Numbered from the stretch's first letter, positions 1-8,335 are shown. The stretch: DNA of 35,139 bases from CAJXSD01 sp964633145 (GCA_964633145.1 CAZWFE010000024.1:1-35139), one strand, 5' to 3'. The notes: generated by a model from the sequence alone, not told the origin. Numbers and translations are program-made.

Positions 1-10
1 TGTGGAAAAG

Positions 11-96
11 TGGTGCCCTCGGCCGGACTCGAACCGGCACGGCCTTACAGCCGAGAGATTTTAAGTCTCTTGTGTCTACCATTCCACCACGAGGGC
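11..96 (-). tRNA. tRNA-Leu (anticodon UAA)
   Basis: Read on the minus strand this is a complete 86-nt class II tRNA. The 7-bp acceptor stem (GCCCTCG with CGAGGGC) is followed by discriminator A and an encoded CCA. The anticodon stem AGAGA/TCTCT encloses the loop CTTAAAA, so the anticodon is TAA and it reads UUA leucine codons. A long variable arm, as expected for leucine, precedes the T arm GCCGGTTCGAGTCCGGC. Its 3' end is 10 nt from the window edge, so anything downstream is not visible. Confidence 0.96.
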
Positions 97-141
97 ACGG
101 TGGCGAACATAAACAGTTTGCCACAGTTGTAAAGATGTGAA

Positions 142-630
142 CTAACCGAATTCGGCGGTTACGTCCTCTTTAATCGCTTGCATCGCGACGAATGTAGAAG
201 TCGACGACAAATGGGGCAATGTTGATATTTTTTCCGCCAAAACGGTCCGGTAATCGCGCATGTTACGGGTGCGCACCTTCATCAAATAATCAAAATTCCC
301 CGCAATCAAATGCACTTCTTCGATTTCAGGGATTTTCGATACAGCTTTGTTAAAGGCCGACAGCGCGTCTTCGCGCGTGTCGCTTAGGCGCACCTCAAGA
401 AAAGCGACGTGATCCATGCCCAAACGGATCGGGTCAATCATCGCGCGATAGCCTAGGATAAACCCATCTGATTCCAGCCGCTTCAGCCGCGCCTGTGTCG
501 GCGATTTTGACAAACCGATTTTTTTCGCCAGATCTGTCACGCTCATTCGGCCGTCCTGGCCCAGCGCGGATAAAATTGCATGATCGAACCGATCAAGTTC
601 CGAAAATTCATTTGAACTGAATTTAGACAT
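142..630 (-). CDS. putR: Lrp/AsnC-family regulator, likely PutR
   Basis: The protein has 162 residues from the ATG at 630, with an N-terminal winged helix-turn-helix (DRFDHAILSALGQDGRMSV onward) and a C-terminal RAM/AsnC ligand-binding domain. The open frame extends to a GTG at 651, but the ATG at 630 has AAGG eight bases upstream and gives the usual Lrp length. It is divergent from putA across about 90 bp. In Alphaproteobacteria a PutR of this family activates putA in response to proline, so activation of putA and autoregulation are likely. Family assignment is firm. The putR identity rests on position. Confidence 0.9.
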   Translation of the reverse strand: MSKFSSNEFSELDRFDHAILSALGQDGRMSVTDLAKKIGLSKSPTQARLKRLESDGFILGYRAMIDPIRLGMDHVAFLEVRLSDTREDALSAFNKAVSKIPEIEEVHLIAGNFDYLMKVRTRNMRDYRTVLAEKISTLPHLSSTSTFVAMQAIKEDVTAEFG

Positions 631-692
631 ATTTTTAGCCTTATTGACCACAGAAATTTAATATGAGGGAAAAATAACACAAAATTTGGCGG

Positions 693-698
693 TATAAT
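693..698 (+). promoter_or_regulatory. Putative -10 element of putA
   Basis: A perfect TATAAT lies 24 bp before the putA ATG in the AT-rich putR-putA intergenic region. No recognisable -35 hexamer sits 16-18 bp upstream, where the sequence is A-rich. This fits a promoter that needs an activator such as PutR. The implied 5' leader is only about 18 nt, just enough for the AAGGA ribosome binding site at 711-715. Inferred from sequence only. Confidence 0.5.
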
Positions 699-722
699 AG
701 GAAAAAATTAAAGGACGCCGCT

Positions 723-3700
723 ATGCCTCGTGATTCTCATTACGCACCGAATGCCGTTGTTGAAAACGGAACCTACCAATCACAACAGGATCTGATTTCG
801 CAGCTGATTGAACTGGCAAACCTGACTGACGATGATCGCAGCAGCATCGTCGATAGTGCGACACAGATTGTTGAACAAATTCGCGCCAGCGCACATCCAG
901 GTTTGATGGAGGTATTTTTGGCCGAATACGGTCTGTCCACCCAAGAAGGCATTGCATTGATGTGTTTGGCCGAGGCCCTGTTACGGGTGCCTGATGCCGA
1001 TACGATCGATGCCTTGATTGAGGATAAAATCGCCCCCTCAGACTGGGGAAAACACATTGGCCATTCGACATCACCCTTGGTTAATGCGTCGACATGGGCG
1101 TTGATGCTGACGGGCAAAGTATTAAAGGATGAAAAGCCAGGCGTGGTAACCCACCTGCGCAATGCCGTCAAACGGCTGGGCGAACCCGTTATCCGTACCG
1201 CCGTGGCCCGCGCGATGAAGGAAATGGGGCGCCAATTTGTTCTGGGTGAAACCATTACGGGCGCCATGAAACGCGCGAAATCACACGAGGACAATGGATA
1301 TACCTATTCCTATGACATGCTGGGCGAAGCGGCGCGCACAGATGCGGATGCAACGCGTTATCATCTGGCCTATAGCCGCGCGATCACGGCGATTTCAGAT
1401 GCCTGTATTCATGATGATATCCGCGCAAATCCTGGCATTTCGGTCAAACTGTCTGCGCTGCATCCACGCTATGAAATTGCAAAACGCGACCGCGTGATGA
1501 CAGAATTGGTGCCACGTTTGCGATCACTGGCATTGCTGGCAAAATCCGCAGGCATGGGATTAAACATTGATGCAGAAGAGGCCGATCGCCTTGCCATTTC
1601 AATGGAAATTATCGATGCGGTTTTATCCGAACCTGCCTTGGCGGGCTGGGACGGGTTTGGCGTTGTGGTCCAAGCCTATGGCAAACGTGCCAGTGCGGTT
1701 ATTGATCAACTGTATCAATTGGCCCAAACCTATGATCGCAAAATCATGGTTCGTTTGGTCAAAGGCGCCTATTGGGACACAGAAATCAAACGGTCCCATG
1801 TCGAGGGTATGTCCGATTTCCCCGTATTCAACGGCAAGGCGGTGACAGACGTATCCTATATCGCCAATGCCCGTAAATTGCTGGGCATGACCGACCGGAT
1901 TTACCCACAATTTGCAACCCACAACGCCCATACTGTTGCTGCCATTTTGCATATGGGACAAAATCGCGACAGCTATGAATTTCAACGATTACATGGCATG
2001 GGCGAAACCCTGCATGATCTGGTCAAATCGGCAAACAATACGCGATGCCGCATCTATGCCCCCGTGGGCGCGCACCGCGATTTGCTGGCCTATCTGGTGC
2101 GGCGCTTGTTGGAAAATGGCGCAAACAGCAGCTTTGTTAACCAAATCGTCGATACAAATGTCCCAGCACATGTGGTGGCCGCCGATCCGTTTGACGCGGT
2201 TCACAAACCCGTGGCTTTGGCGCGCGGCACCGAATTATTTGCACCCGAACGCCCAAATTCCAAGGGGTTCGACCTGCATGACATTCCCACCCTGACCCAG
2301 ATTGAGGCAGGGCGCACCCCCTATCGCAACGCGCAGTGGGTGGCACGCCCCCTTGTCGCAGGTCAAATCACATTGGGCACGGCACAATCCGTCACAAACC
2401 CCGCAGACCAAGGCGATGTAATCGGCACGGTGCATTGGTCCAGCGCCACAGATGTGGCAACTGCCCTAGATAACGCCAAACCATGGACGGCCGCGCCCGA
2501 TGAAAAACGCGCCATCCTGAACAAGGTGGCCGACCTATACGAAGAAAATTTTGCAGAAATTTTTGCCCTGCTGGCGCGTGAGGCGGGCAAGACACAGCCC
2601 GATGCTGTGGCCGAATTGCGTGAAGGTGTTGATTTTCTGCGGTATTACGCGGCACAAACCAACAGCGATCCAGCAGTGGGGACATTCTGCTGCATTTCAC
2701 CTTGGAATTTCCCATTGGCCATTTTTACGGGCCAAATCGCTGCCGCGTTGGCCGCAGGAAATGCCGTGATTGCGAAACCAGCAGAACAGACCCCATTGAT
2801 TGCCACACGTTTGGTTGAATTGATCCACCAAGCGGGCGTTCCAACAGATGCGCTGCAATTGGTTTTGGGTGCAGGTGATATTGGTGCAGCGCTGACGCGA
2901 TCCGATAAAATCGATGGCGTGGCCTTTACCGGATCGACGGAAACCGCGCAAATCATACGCAAATCTATGGCGCAACACATGGCACCCGGCGCGCCATTGA
3001 TTGCAGAAACAGGCGGTTTGAACGCCATGATCGTTGACAGCACCGCCCTGCCCGAACAGGCCATCACTGCAATCATCGAAAGCGCCTATCAATCCGCGGG
3101 CCAGCGGTGTTCCGCATTGCGCTGTCTGTATGTGCAAGACGATATCGCCACCGAATTTACCAAAATGCTGACCGGCGCGATGAAGGAATTGTCACTGGGC
3201 AACCCATGGCACATCAGCACTGACGTTGGCCCCGTCATTGATGCCGAGGCGCAGCGCGATATTTTATCCTATATCGATACAGCGCGCGCCGAGGGGCGTG
3301 TTTTATACGAATTACAGACGCCCAACATGGGACATTTCGTGGCCCCTACATTGATCAAAGTCGACGGGATCCAAAACCTTGGCCGTGAAATTTTTGGCCC
3401 TGTGCTGCATATTGCAACCTTTAAATCGGACCAGTTGGATCAGGTGATTGACGATATCAATGCAACCGGATTCGGCCTGACCTTTGGATTGCAAACGCGC
3501 ATTGATGATCGTGTGCAATATGTCAGTGAACGCATTCATGCTGGAAACATCTACGTCAATCGCAACCAAATCGGTGCCATTGTGGGCAGCCAACCGTTCG
3601 GAGGCGAGGGCCTGTCAGGCACCGGCCCCAAAGCAGGCGGACCGTTGTATTTGGATCGGTTCCGCAACCACCCCGCGCCCGTCTTGGATGGTCAATGGCC

Positions 3701-4151
3701 CAACCCGTTCAGCTTGCAACAGTTCAATGCAGATCTGACGCAGGCAAACACCAGTGCAATTTTGCAACGCAGCACCCTGCCCGGCCCAACTGGTGAAAGC
3801 AATCAGCTGTCGCAACGCCCACGCAAACCAATATTATGTGCAGGCCCCGGCGCCGACGCAGCACAGGCACAGGCAGAAGCAGTCACCAAATTGGGCGGAC
3901 ACGCGATCATTGCCAATGGCACCCTGTCGCCCGATGATCTGACCCAAGCACCCGATTTCGGTGGCGTCATTTGGTGGGGTGATGCGGAACAGGCGCGCGC
4001 CTTGGCCATTGGATTGTCGCAACGCAGTGGCGAAATCATACCGCTGATTACTGGATACCCTGACACAGGGCATGCTGTGATCGAACGCCATGTTTGCATT
4101 GATACCACCGCCGCGGGCGGCAACGCAGCATTGCTGGCGGGCAACGCTTGA
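723..4151 (+). CDS. putA: Bifunctional proline dehydrogenase / P5C dehydrogenase PutA
   Basis: PutA oxidises proline to glutamate in two steps, an FAD-dependent proline dehydrogenase followed by an NAD-dependent glutamate-semialdehyde (P5C) dehydrogenase, with the intermediate channelled inside the protein. At 1142 residues it lacks the N-terminal ribbon-helix-helix of enteric PutA (about 1320 residues), so regulation falls to the neighbouring Lrp-type gene. The PRODH barrel includes RLVKGAYWDTEIK near residue 343. The ALDH domain has FTGST near 735, general base E762 in ETGG and nucleophile C796 in GQRCS, 34 residues apart as in other aldehyde dehydrogenases. QPFGGEGLSGTGPKAGGP marks the end of the ALDH core and is followed by a C-terminal extension of roughly 150 residues. 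The start has AAGGA at 711-715. Confidence 0.97.
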   Translation: MPRDSHYAPNAVVENGTYQSQQDLISQLIELANLTDDDRSSIVDSATQIVEQIRASAHPGLMEVFLAEYGLSTQEGIALMCLAEALLRVPDADTIDALIEDKIAPSDWGKHIGHSTSPLVNASTWALMLTGKVLKDEKPGVVTHLRNAVKRLGEPVIRTAVARAMKEMGRQFVLGETITGAMKRAKSHEDNGYTYSYDMLGEAARTDADATRYHLAYSRAITAISDACIHDDIRANPGISVKLSALHPRYEIAKRDRVMTELVPRLRSLALLAKSAGMGLNIDAEEADRLAISMEIIDAVLSEPALAGWDGFGVVVQAYGKRASAVIDQLYQLAQTYDRKIMVRLVKGAYWDTEIKRSHVEGMSDFPVFNGKAVTDVSYIANARKLLGMTDRIYPQFATHNAHTVAAILHMGQNRDSYEFQRLHGMGETLHDLVKSANNTRCRIYAPVGAHRDLLAYLVRRLLENGANSSFVNQIVDTNVPAHVVAADPFDAVHKPVALARGTELFAPERPNSKGFDLHDIPTLTQIEAGRTPYRNAQWVARPLVAGQITLGTAQSVTNPADQGDVIGTVHWSSATDVATALDNAKPWTAAPDEKRAILNKVADLYEENFAEIFALLAREAGKTQPDAVAELREGVDFLRYYAAQTNSDPAVGTFCCISPWNFPLAIFTGQIAAALAAGNAVIAKPAEQTPLIATRLVELIHQAGVPTDALQLVLGAGDIGAALTRSDKIDGVAFTGSTETAQIIRKSMAQHMAPGAPLIAETGGLNAMIVDSTALPEQAITAIIESAYQSAGQRCSALRCLYVQDDIATEFTKMLTGAMKELSLGNPWHISTDVGPVIDAEAQRDILSYIDTARAEGRVLYELQTPNMGHFVAPTLIKVDGIQNLGREIFGPVLHIATFKSDQLDQVIDDINATGFGLTFGLQTRIDDRVQYVSERIHAGNIYVNRNQIGAIVGSQPFGGEGLSGTGPKAGGPLYLDRFRNHPAPVLDGQWPNPFSLQQFNADLTQANTSAILQRSTLPGPTGESNQLSQRPRKPILCAGPGADAAQAQAEAVTKLGGHAIIANGTLSPDDLTQAPDFGGVIWWGDAEQARALAIGLSQRSGEIIPLITGYPDTGHAVIERHVCIDTTAAGGNAALLAGNA

Positions 4152-4170
4152 CCGATTGATCAACACAAGA

Positions 4171-4201
4171 CACACTGCGCCAATGATGACGGCGCAGTGT
4201 G
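4171..4201 (+). promoter_or_regulatory. Perfect 11-bp hairpin with the rhomboid start codons in its loop
   Basis: CACACTGCGCC (4171-4181) and GGCGCAGTGTG (4191-4201) are exact inverted repeats separated by the 9-nt loop AATGATGAC, which holds the two tandem ATG codons of the downstream rhomboid gene. It begins 20 bp after the putA stop. There is no T-run after the stem, so it is a poor intrinsic terminator. It could limit translation of the downstream gene or protect the putA mRNA 3' end. The structure is seen in the sequence; the role is inference. Confidence 0.6.
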
Positions 4202-4812
4202 ACACATCCACCAGACCCTATGTCACATGGCTGTTGTCTGTGGCCATGGTTGTAACCTATGGCTGGATTGTTCTGACATCGCAAAACGACCCGTTTTCAA
4301 TTTTGAAAATTTATGACGCCTATGCGCTTTATCCAAACCGATTGAATTGGATGGAACATGCCATGACCAGTCTGTCTGCGCTGTTCATTCATGCCACATG
4401 GTCCCATCTCGTGGTCAATTTGGTTGTGTTCCTAATCACGGCCCCCAGTTTGGAACGCTATGTTGGACCTATGGTTTTTGGCCTGTTTTACGGGGTCTGT
4501 GGCATGGTGGGAAATTTAGCTGAAATCACCATCGACCCGATCATTGGTGTCCCCGTTGTGGGGGCATCAACAGCGATTGCGGGCATCGCCGGGGCGGTTG
4601 TTGTTTTGCGAGCCAGACCCAAAACGCAGCGAAATTTGACAGACAACCGCGCCTTTTTCGTTGCGGTTGTGACCTGTTTTTGGATCGTTGTGCCCCTGCC
4701 CGATTGGGCCAAATTTGTCAGCACACAGGCCGATATCGCGCAGGTTGGCCATACCAGCGGGATGATCGCGGGCATGATCGCCGCGATCCTATATCGACAG
4801 AAATTTAGTTAG
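4183..4812 (+). CDS. Rhomboid-family intramembrane serine protease
   Basis: The protein has 209 residues from the first of two tandem ATGs at 4183; the frame continues upstream into putA but without a better start. Several hydrophobic segments are evident (about 15-32, 62-84, 96-118, 125-143, 157-171, 189-203). Rhomboid hallmarks are present: H70, H75 and N79 in HATWSHLVVN, candidate catalytic S129 in GAST, and H190 in VGHTSG. The glycine that usually follows the serine (GxSG) is threonine here. Family members cleave membrane proteins within the bilayer; the substrate is unknown. No clear Shine-Dalgarno precedes the start, and the start codons lie in a hairpin loop. It may be co-transcribed with putA. 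Confidence 0.82.
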   Translation: MMTAQCDTSTRPYVTWLLSVAMVVTYGWIVLTSQNDPFSILKIYDAYALYPNRLNWMEHAMTSLSALFIHATWSHLVVNLVVFLITAPSLERYVGPMVFGLFYGVCGMVGNLAEITIDPIIGVPVVGASTAIAGIAGAVVVLRARPKTQRNLTDNRAFFVAVVTCFWIVVPLPDWAKFVSTQADIAQVGHTSGMIAGMIAAILYRQKFS

Positions 4813-4827
4813 GTTTTTGACCCGCGT

Positions 4828-5613
4828 CTAGCGGCGGAAAAACTTCGAAAACTGTTCGAACTGCTCTTCTCCGGCCAGCAAAATATCGTTGCTTTCTAGC
4901 GGATTTGTATTGGGATGGACCCCCTCAACAATGGCGCCTGCCTCTTTGGCGATGACAATCCCTGCGGCAATGTCCCACGGTTTGACACTGCGTTCCCAGC
5001 AGCCATCATAACGACCCGCCGCAACATAGGCGATATCCAATGACAACGCCCCAAACCGACGAACGCCCGCACAGGCCGGCATTAATTCAGCCAAGTCACG
5101 CAATGTTTCGGGCAAGCCAGGACTGGTTCCGAACGGAATGCCAGTGGCATACAGGCTGTCGGCCACACGCGACCGTGGGGCCACGCGAATACGCGATTCG
5201 TTCATCCATGCGCCCGCGCCTTTTTCAGCGAAAAACAGTTCATCTTTGGACGGATCATAAATGACCCCGGCGACAATCTGACCTTTGTGTTCTAGCGCGA
5301 TAGATACGGCCCAATGGGGCAAGCCGTGCAAGAAATTGGTGGTACCGTCCAATGGATCAACAATCCAACGGCGTGTTGGATCTTGGCCCTCAATTTCGCC
5401 TGTTTCCTCGCCCAGAAATCCATAGGTGGGGCGGGCCTCTAGCAATTCATCGCGGATTATTTTTTCAGCTGCCAAGTCTGCGCGGGTTACAAAATCGCCC
5501 GCACCTTTGCGCGACACCAACAGGTTTTCAACCTCTCGGAAATCCTTTGTTAATGATCGCCCTGCTTTGCGGGCTGCTTTGATCATAATGTTTAGATTGG
5601 CGCTACCTTGCAT
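4828..5613 (-). CDS. suhB: Inositol monophosphatase family protein SuhB
   Basis: This 261-residue protein is a Mg2+-dependent inositol-phosphate phosphatase, and in some bacteria SuhB is also a ribosome-biogenesis and antitermination factor. The metal-binding signature is complete: GEE at 68-70, WIVDPLDGTTNF from residue 83 (metal ligands D86 and D89), and WDIAAG at 213-218. Length is normal for the family. The start has AAGGA about nine bases upstream. It converges on the rhomboid gene with 15 bp between stops and no obvious terminator. Confidence 0.95.
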   Translation of the reverse strand: MQGSANLNIMIKAARKAGRSLTKDFREVENLLVSRKGAGDFVTRADLAAEKIIRDELLEARPTYGFLGEETGEIEGQDPTRRWIVDPLDGTTNFLHGLPHWAVSIALEHKGQIVAGVIYDPSKDELFFAEKGAGAWMNESRIRVAPRSRVADSLYATGIPFGTSPGLPETLRDLAELMPACAGVRRFGALSLDIAYVAAGRYDGCWERSVKPWDIAAGIVIAKEAGAIVEGVHPNTNPLESNDILLAGEEQFEQFSKFFRR

Positions 5614-5687
5614 CTGTCGTATTCCTTATTCGGTCAGACAGGGGCTATACGCCCCTTTGGTACAAAAGCCAAGCCAACTTTTGCGAC

Positions 5688-6092
5688 TTAGACCGACATC
5701 AGCTGTTTTGTGACCCAAACACCTACGGCCGCGGAAACACCTGTCAAAACAGCGCCCCAAATCACATCTGTGACCACCATCGTGACCGTCCAATCACGCA
5801 AAATAGCATAGTTTGTGAATTCGAATGTGCCATAGGCCAATGCACCCAAAATCGCCCCACTGACCAAGGCCTGCGCAACGCTGCCCGATGCCAAGGCGGG
5901 GATCGATGTAAAATACAGCATGCCTGCAATATACATCAAATAAAACACCCCAGCCGCCCCCATGCGAGGTTCGGCTGCCATGATATGACCGATGTTTTCG
6001 GTGAACATTGGGTTCAGAACCTTTTTCAACATCACAATATCCAGCGCCAAAAACGCCACTGCGGTTGAAATATATAATACGACATATGTCAT
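5688..6092 (-). CDS. DUF2177 family membrane protein
   Basis: The protein has 134 residues from the ATG at 6092. The frame stays open to 6218, but that extension is hydrophilic and runs under the start of the opposite gene, so I reject it. Four hydrophobic segments are predicted. The stretch ALAYGTFEFTNYAILRDWTV followed by DVIWGAVLTGVSA is characteristic of DUF2177, an integral-membrane family of unknown function. It lies 74 bp upstream of suhB on the same strand and may share its transcript. It is divergent from the DsrE-like gene. Confidence 0.85.
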   Translation of the reverse strand: MTYVVLYISTAVAFLALDIVMLKKVLNPMFTENIGHIMAAEPRMGAAGVFYLMYIAGMLYFTSIPALASGSVAQALVSGAILGALAYGTFEFTNYAILRDWTVTMVVTDVIWGAVLTGVSAAVGVWVTKQLMSV

Positions 6093-6205
6093 GCGTTTTT
6101 CCCGTTGTTTTCCATAGATACGCAGAGGATCGCGAACTGGATCATTAAAGAGTATTTGATTTTGCTGAGCCTTAGCACAATACTGGCCAAACGGGAGGAA
6201 AGAAA

Positions 6206-6634
6206 ATGAAACATACATTACTCGGGGCCATTGCCCTGCTCATGACAGCTGGCCAGAGCATGGCTGAAAAAATACACATCGCATTTCACGTGGACGAAAA
6301 TGATCCAGCCGTGATGAACATGGCGCTGAACAATGCGCAAAACGTTCAAAATTACTATGCTGCCCAAGGGGACGAAGCGGTGATTGAAATCGTGGCCTAT
6401 GGTCCGGGGTTAAATATGTTTGTGGCAGGCAAATCCCCTGTCGCGGATCGTATTTCGACAATGTCGCTGGAAATCGATGACATCACGTTTTCGGCCTGCG
6501 GCAACACACATCGTAAAATGTCACAAAAGGCTGGCACCGACGTCGCCCTGTTACCAGAAGCCCAGATTGTGCCATCAGGGGTCGTACAACTGGTGACATT
6601 GCAGCAAAAGGGTTATGCCTATATTCGGCCCTAG
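6206..6634 (+). CDS. Exported DsrE/DsrF-like protein
   Basis: This 142-residue protein begins with a Sec signal peptide (MKHTLLGAIALLMTAGQSMA, likely cut after A20). The mature part resembles the DsrE/F-like fold: a beta strand with IHIAFHVDEND, an N-rich helix, IEIVAYGPGLNMF, and a single conserved-looking cysteine in FSACGNT near residue 98. Exported DsrE-like proteins are often linked to sulfur or redox chemistry, but no specific role can be assigned. A strong ribosome binding site (GGGAGGAAAG) lies just upstream. Its stop codon directly abuts the stop of the convergent phosphatase gene. Confidence 0.82.
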   Translation: MKHTLLGAIALLMTAGQSMAEKIHIAFHVDENDPAVMNMALNNAQNVQNYYAAQGDEAVIEIVAYGPGLNMFVAGKSPVADRISTMSLEIDDITFSACGNTHRKMSQKAGTDVALLPEAQIVPSGVVQLVTLQQKGYAYIRP

Positions 6635-7093
6635 TCAGTCAATCTGTGTTTGCAAATGCGTCACCAAGCCTGTGATCGCATTTTCCAACATATCCAGCGT
6701 GGCATCAAAATCACGCGTGTAATACGGGTCTGGAACGTCTTGGCCCCGATACGGCGCGGTTGCGAAATCGCCCATAAACGCAATTTTATGGGCGAGCGCC
6801 GGTGGACACGATTTACGCAAGCTGGCCAGATTATCGCGATCCATCGCAATAACCACATCAAAATCGCGAAAATCATTTTGCGTAACCTGACGCGCGCGCA
6901 AACCTGACATATCAATCCCACGCAGGCGCGCCGCGCGTTGCATGGGACCATAGGGCGGTTCGCCCACATGCCAAGACCCCGTGCCAGCACTGTCGATGTG
7001 AAAATGCGGACCATAGGGATTGGCCATCAGCATCGCATGCGCACTAGGGGATCGACAAATATTGCCAAGGCATACAAATAATATTTTGGTCAA
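6635..7093 (-). CDS. Low-molecular-weight protein-tyrosine phosphatase
   Basis: The protein has 152 residues. The catalytic P-loop VCLGNICRS has nucleophile C8 and R14, and the general acid is D122 in DPYY, so the enzyme should be active. The start is TTG, with GGGGGA about eight bases upstream and no in-frame ATG near it. It lies 22 bp after the PCu(A)C gene on the same strand and is probably the last gene of that operon. Family members dephosphorylate protein tyrosines; the target here is unknown. Arsenate reductases share the fold, but nothing here points to arsenic. Confidence 0.92.
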   Translation of the reverse strand: MTKILFVCLGNICRSPSAHAMLMANPYGPHFHIDSAGTGSWHVGEPPYGPMQRAARLRGIDMSGLRARQVTQNDFRDFDVVIAMDRDNLASLRKSCPPALAHKIAFMGDFATAPYRGQDVPDPYYTRDFDATLDMLENAITGLVTHLQTQID

Positions 7094-7115
7094 TGCGCCG
7101 ATCCCCCAATGGCCC

Positions 7116-7580
7116 CTAGTTGTGGGAATGCATCATTTTGTCTTGGCGTTCCAGATCAACGGGCACTTGGATATTGATTTCGCCTGCCTGCTCAAACACC
7201 AAGGTCAGATCCAGCGTATCGCCATGCGACCACGCGTTTTGCAGGCCCATGAACATCACATGTTTTCCGCCACGTTTCAACGCAACCATTGATCCAGCAG
7301 GAATGTCAAACCCTTCGGGAACATGGGTCATTTTCATAACACCATCCCCTTGGTCAATATGGGTGTGCAATTCGATTTTGGCAGCTGCATCGGATTTGGC
7401 ATCGATCAAACGATCCGCTGTTGTGCCTGTGTTTTCCAACATCATAAATGCGGCCCCTGCTTTGGCCATGGACCCAGCTGAACGGGCATAGGCATCTTGG
7501 ACAACGATATCCGCAAATGTGATAGATGGTACGAGAATGACGCCTGCAACTGCGGCGCTGATAAGTGTCGATAGTTTCAT
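7116..7580 (-). CDS. Periplasmic copper chaperone PCu(A)C
   Basis: The protein has 154 residues from the ATG at 7580 (AAAGGA upstream). The longer frame to 7877 has no signal peptide and is rejected. A Sec signal peptide ends at ITFA (residue 23). The metal-binding pattern of the family is visible as HTH at 72-74, M84 in VMKM and H107/M109 in GGKHVMFM, with extra candidate ligands in the C-terminal MMHSHN. PCu(A)C delivers Cu(I) to the CuA/CuB centres of cytochrome oxidases in the periplasm. It is preceded by a small cysteine-containing exported protein and followed by a phosphatase, all on one strand. Confidence 0.93.
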   Translation of the reverse strand: MKLSTLISAAVAGVILVPSITFADIVVQDAYARSAGSMAKAGAAFMMLENTGTTADRLIDAKSDAAAKIELHTHIDQGDGVMKMTHVPEGFDIPAGSMVALKRGGKHVMFMGLQNAWSHGDTLDLTLVFEQAGEINIQVPVDLERQDKMMHSHN

Positions 7581-7617
7581 TGTTTTTTCCTTTGATTTAA
7601 GCGTGTTTTTGTTAAAT

Positions 7618-7968
7618 TCAAAGGAAACGCGGCGGTCCCCGCGCAGCCGGTGCAATACTATGATACGATTTGGCCTGCTTCGTCGGGGACGGAAATGTAA
7701 TCGGCTGTATCTGACCGACAAAGCTGTCCAGCTGCATCGCTGCAGCCCCAATTGTGGCGATTGATACGATACATTCAGGACAGACCGGCGCGGAATCCAA
7801 CGGGACACCTTGTGCGTCGACGACAACGGATTCGACGCCATGCGCGGTACACAGAATGATAACCCCTGCCGCATCACGCTGCACAGTCTTGGTCATTGCG
7901 ATGGATTGACCACCCCAAACAACCAAAGCGCATGCGATCAGTAATTTAATACAGCGAAACAACGACAC
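7618..7968 (-). CDS. Small exported cysteine protein, DUF2946-like
   Basis: The protein has 116 residues and a GTG start at 7968; an ATG two bases upstream is out of frame. A signal peptide or anchor covers about residues 5-24. Cysteines at 40 (ILCTAHG) and 63/66 (CPEC) could bind metal. The pattern resembles DUF2946-type proteins, which often accompany copper genes, but I make that link from pattern and context only. It ends 37 bp before the PCu(A)C gene, so the two are very likely co-transcribed and related to copper handling. Confidence 0.7.
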   Translation of the reverse strand: MSLFRCIKLLIACALVVWGGQSIAMTKTVQRDAAGVIILCTAHGVESVVVDAQGVPLDSAPVCPECIVSIATIGAAAMQLDSFVGQIQPITFPSPTKQAKSYHSIAPAARGPPRFL

Positions 7969-7990
7969 ATTCCAAGTCCATGAGTTACAA

Positions 7991-8020
7991 AAAAACCCTG
8001 ACCTATTGATCAGGGTTTTT
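7991..8020 (-). terminator. Intrinsic terminator of rpmB
   Basis: AAAAACCCTGA (7991-8001) pairs exactly with TCAGGGTTTTT (8010-8020) around an 8-nt loop. On the minus strand the stem is followed by a T-run, and it lies 25 bp past the rpmB stop. It insulates rpmB from the copper genes. Confidence 0.9.
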
Positions 8021-8044
8021 CAATGCGTCAAATTATCAACTGAC

Positions 8045-8335
8045 TTACGCAGTGGCTGTTTGTGCCTTTGCGATGTCTTTTTTGATTTTCAATGCGTTGT
8101 CAGACAGGTCTACGTCTTTCGCTTTCGCAAGAAACGCATCCAGACCACCGCGGTGATCAACAGTGCGCAGTGCCGCAGCTGAAATGCGCAGTTTAAAACC
8201 ACGGCCTAAAGTTTCAGATTGCAGTGTAACGTCGTTCAGGTTTGGCAAAAAACGACGCCGTGTTTTGTTGTTGGCGTGGCTGACATTGTTGCCAGTCATT
8301 GGGCCTTTTCCGGTCAGTTCGCAGCGGCGAGACAT
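8045..8335 (-). CDS. rpmB: 50S ribosomal protein L28
   Basis: The 96-residue protein starts with MSRRCELTGKGPMTGNNVSH, the conserved N-terminus of L28, and continues with the basic NNKTRRRFLPNL and the GRGFKLRISAAALRTVDHRGG block. L28 binds 23S rRNA in the large subunit. Length matches alphaproteobacterial L28. It is a single-gene unit, with a well-formed promoter upstream and an intrinsic terminator downstream. Confidence 0.98.
   Translation of the reverse strand: MSRRCELTGKGPMTGNNVSHANNKTRRRFLPNLNDVTLQSETLGRGFKLRISAAALRTVDHRGGLDAFLAKAKDVDLSDNALKIKKDIAKAQTATA

Noticed and set aside
4090..4182. Upstream extension of the rhomboid gene into putA
   Set aside because: The extra residues are the putA 3' end read out of frame and have no homologous character.
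7581..7877. N-terminal extension of the PCu(A)C gene
   Set aside because: It would bury the signal peptide and overlaps the DUF2946-like gene in another frame. The ATG at 7580 has a good ribosome binding site.
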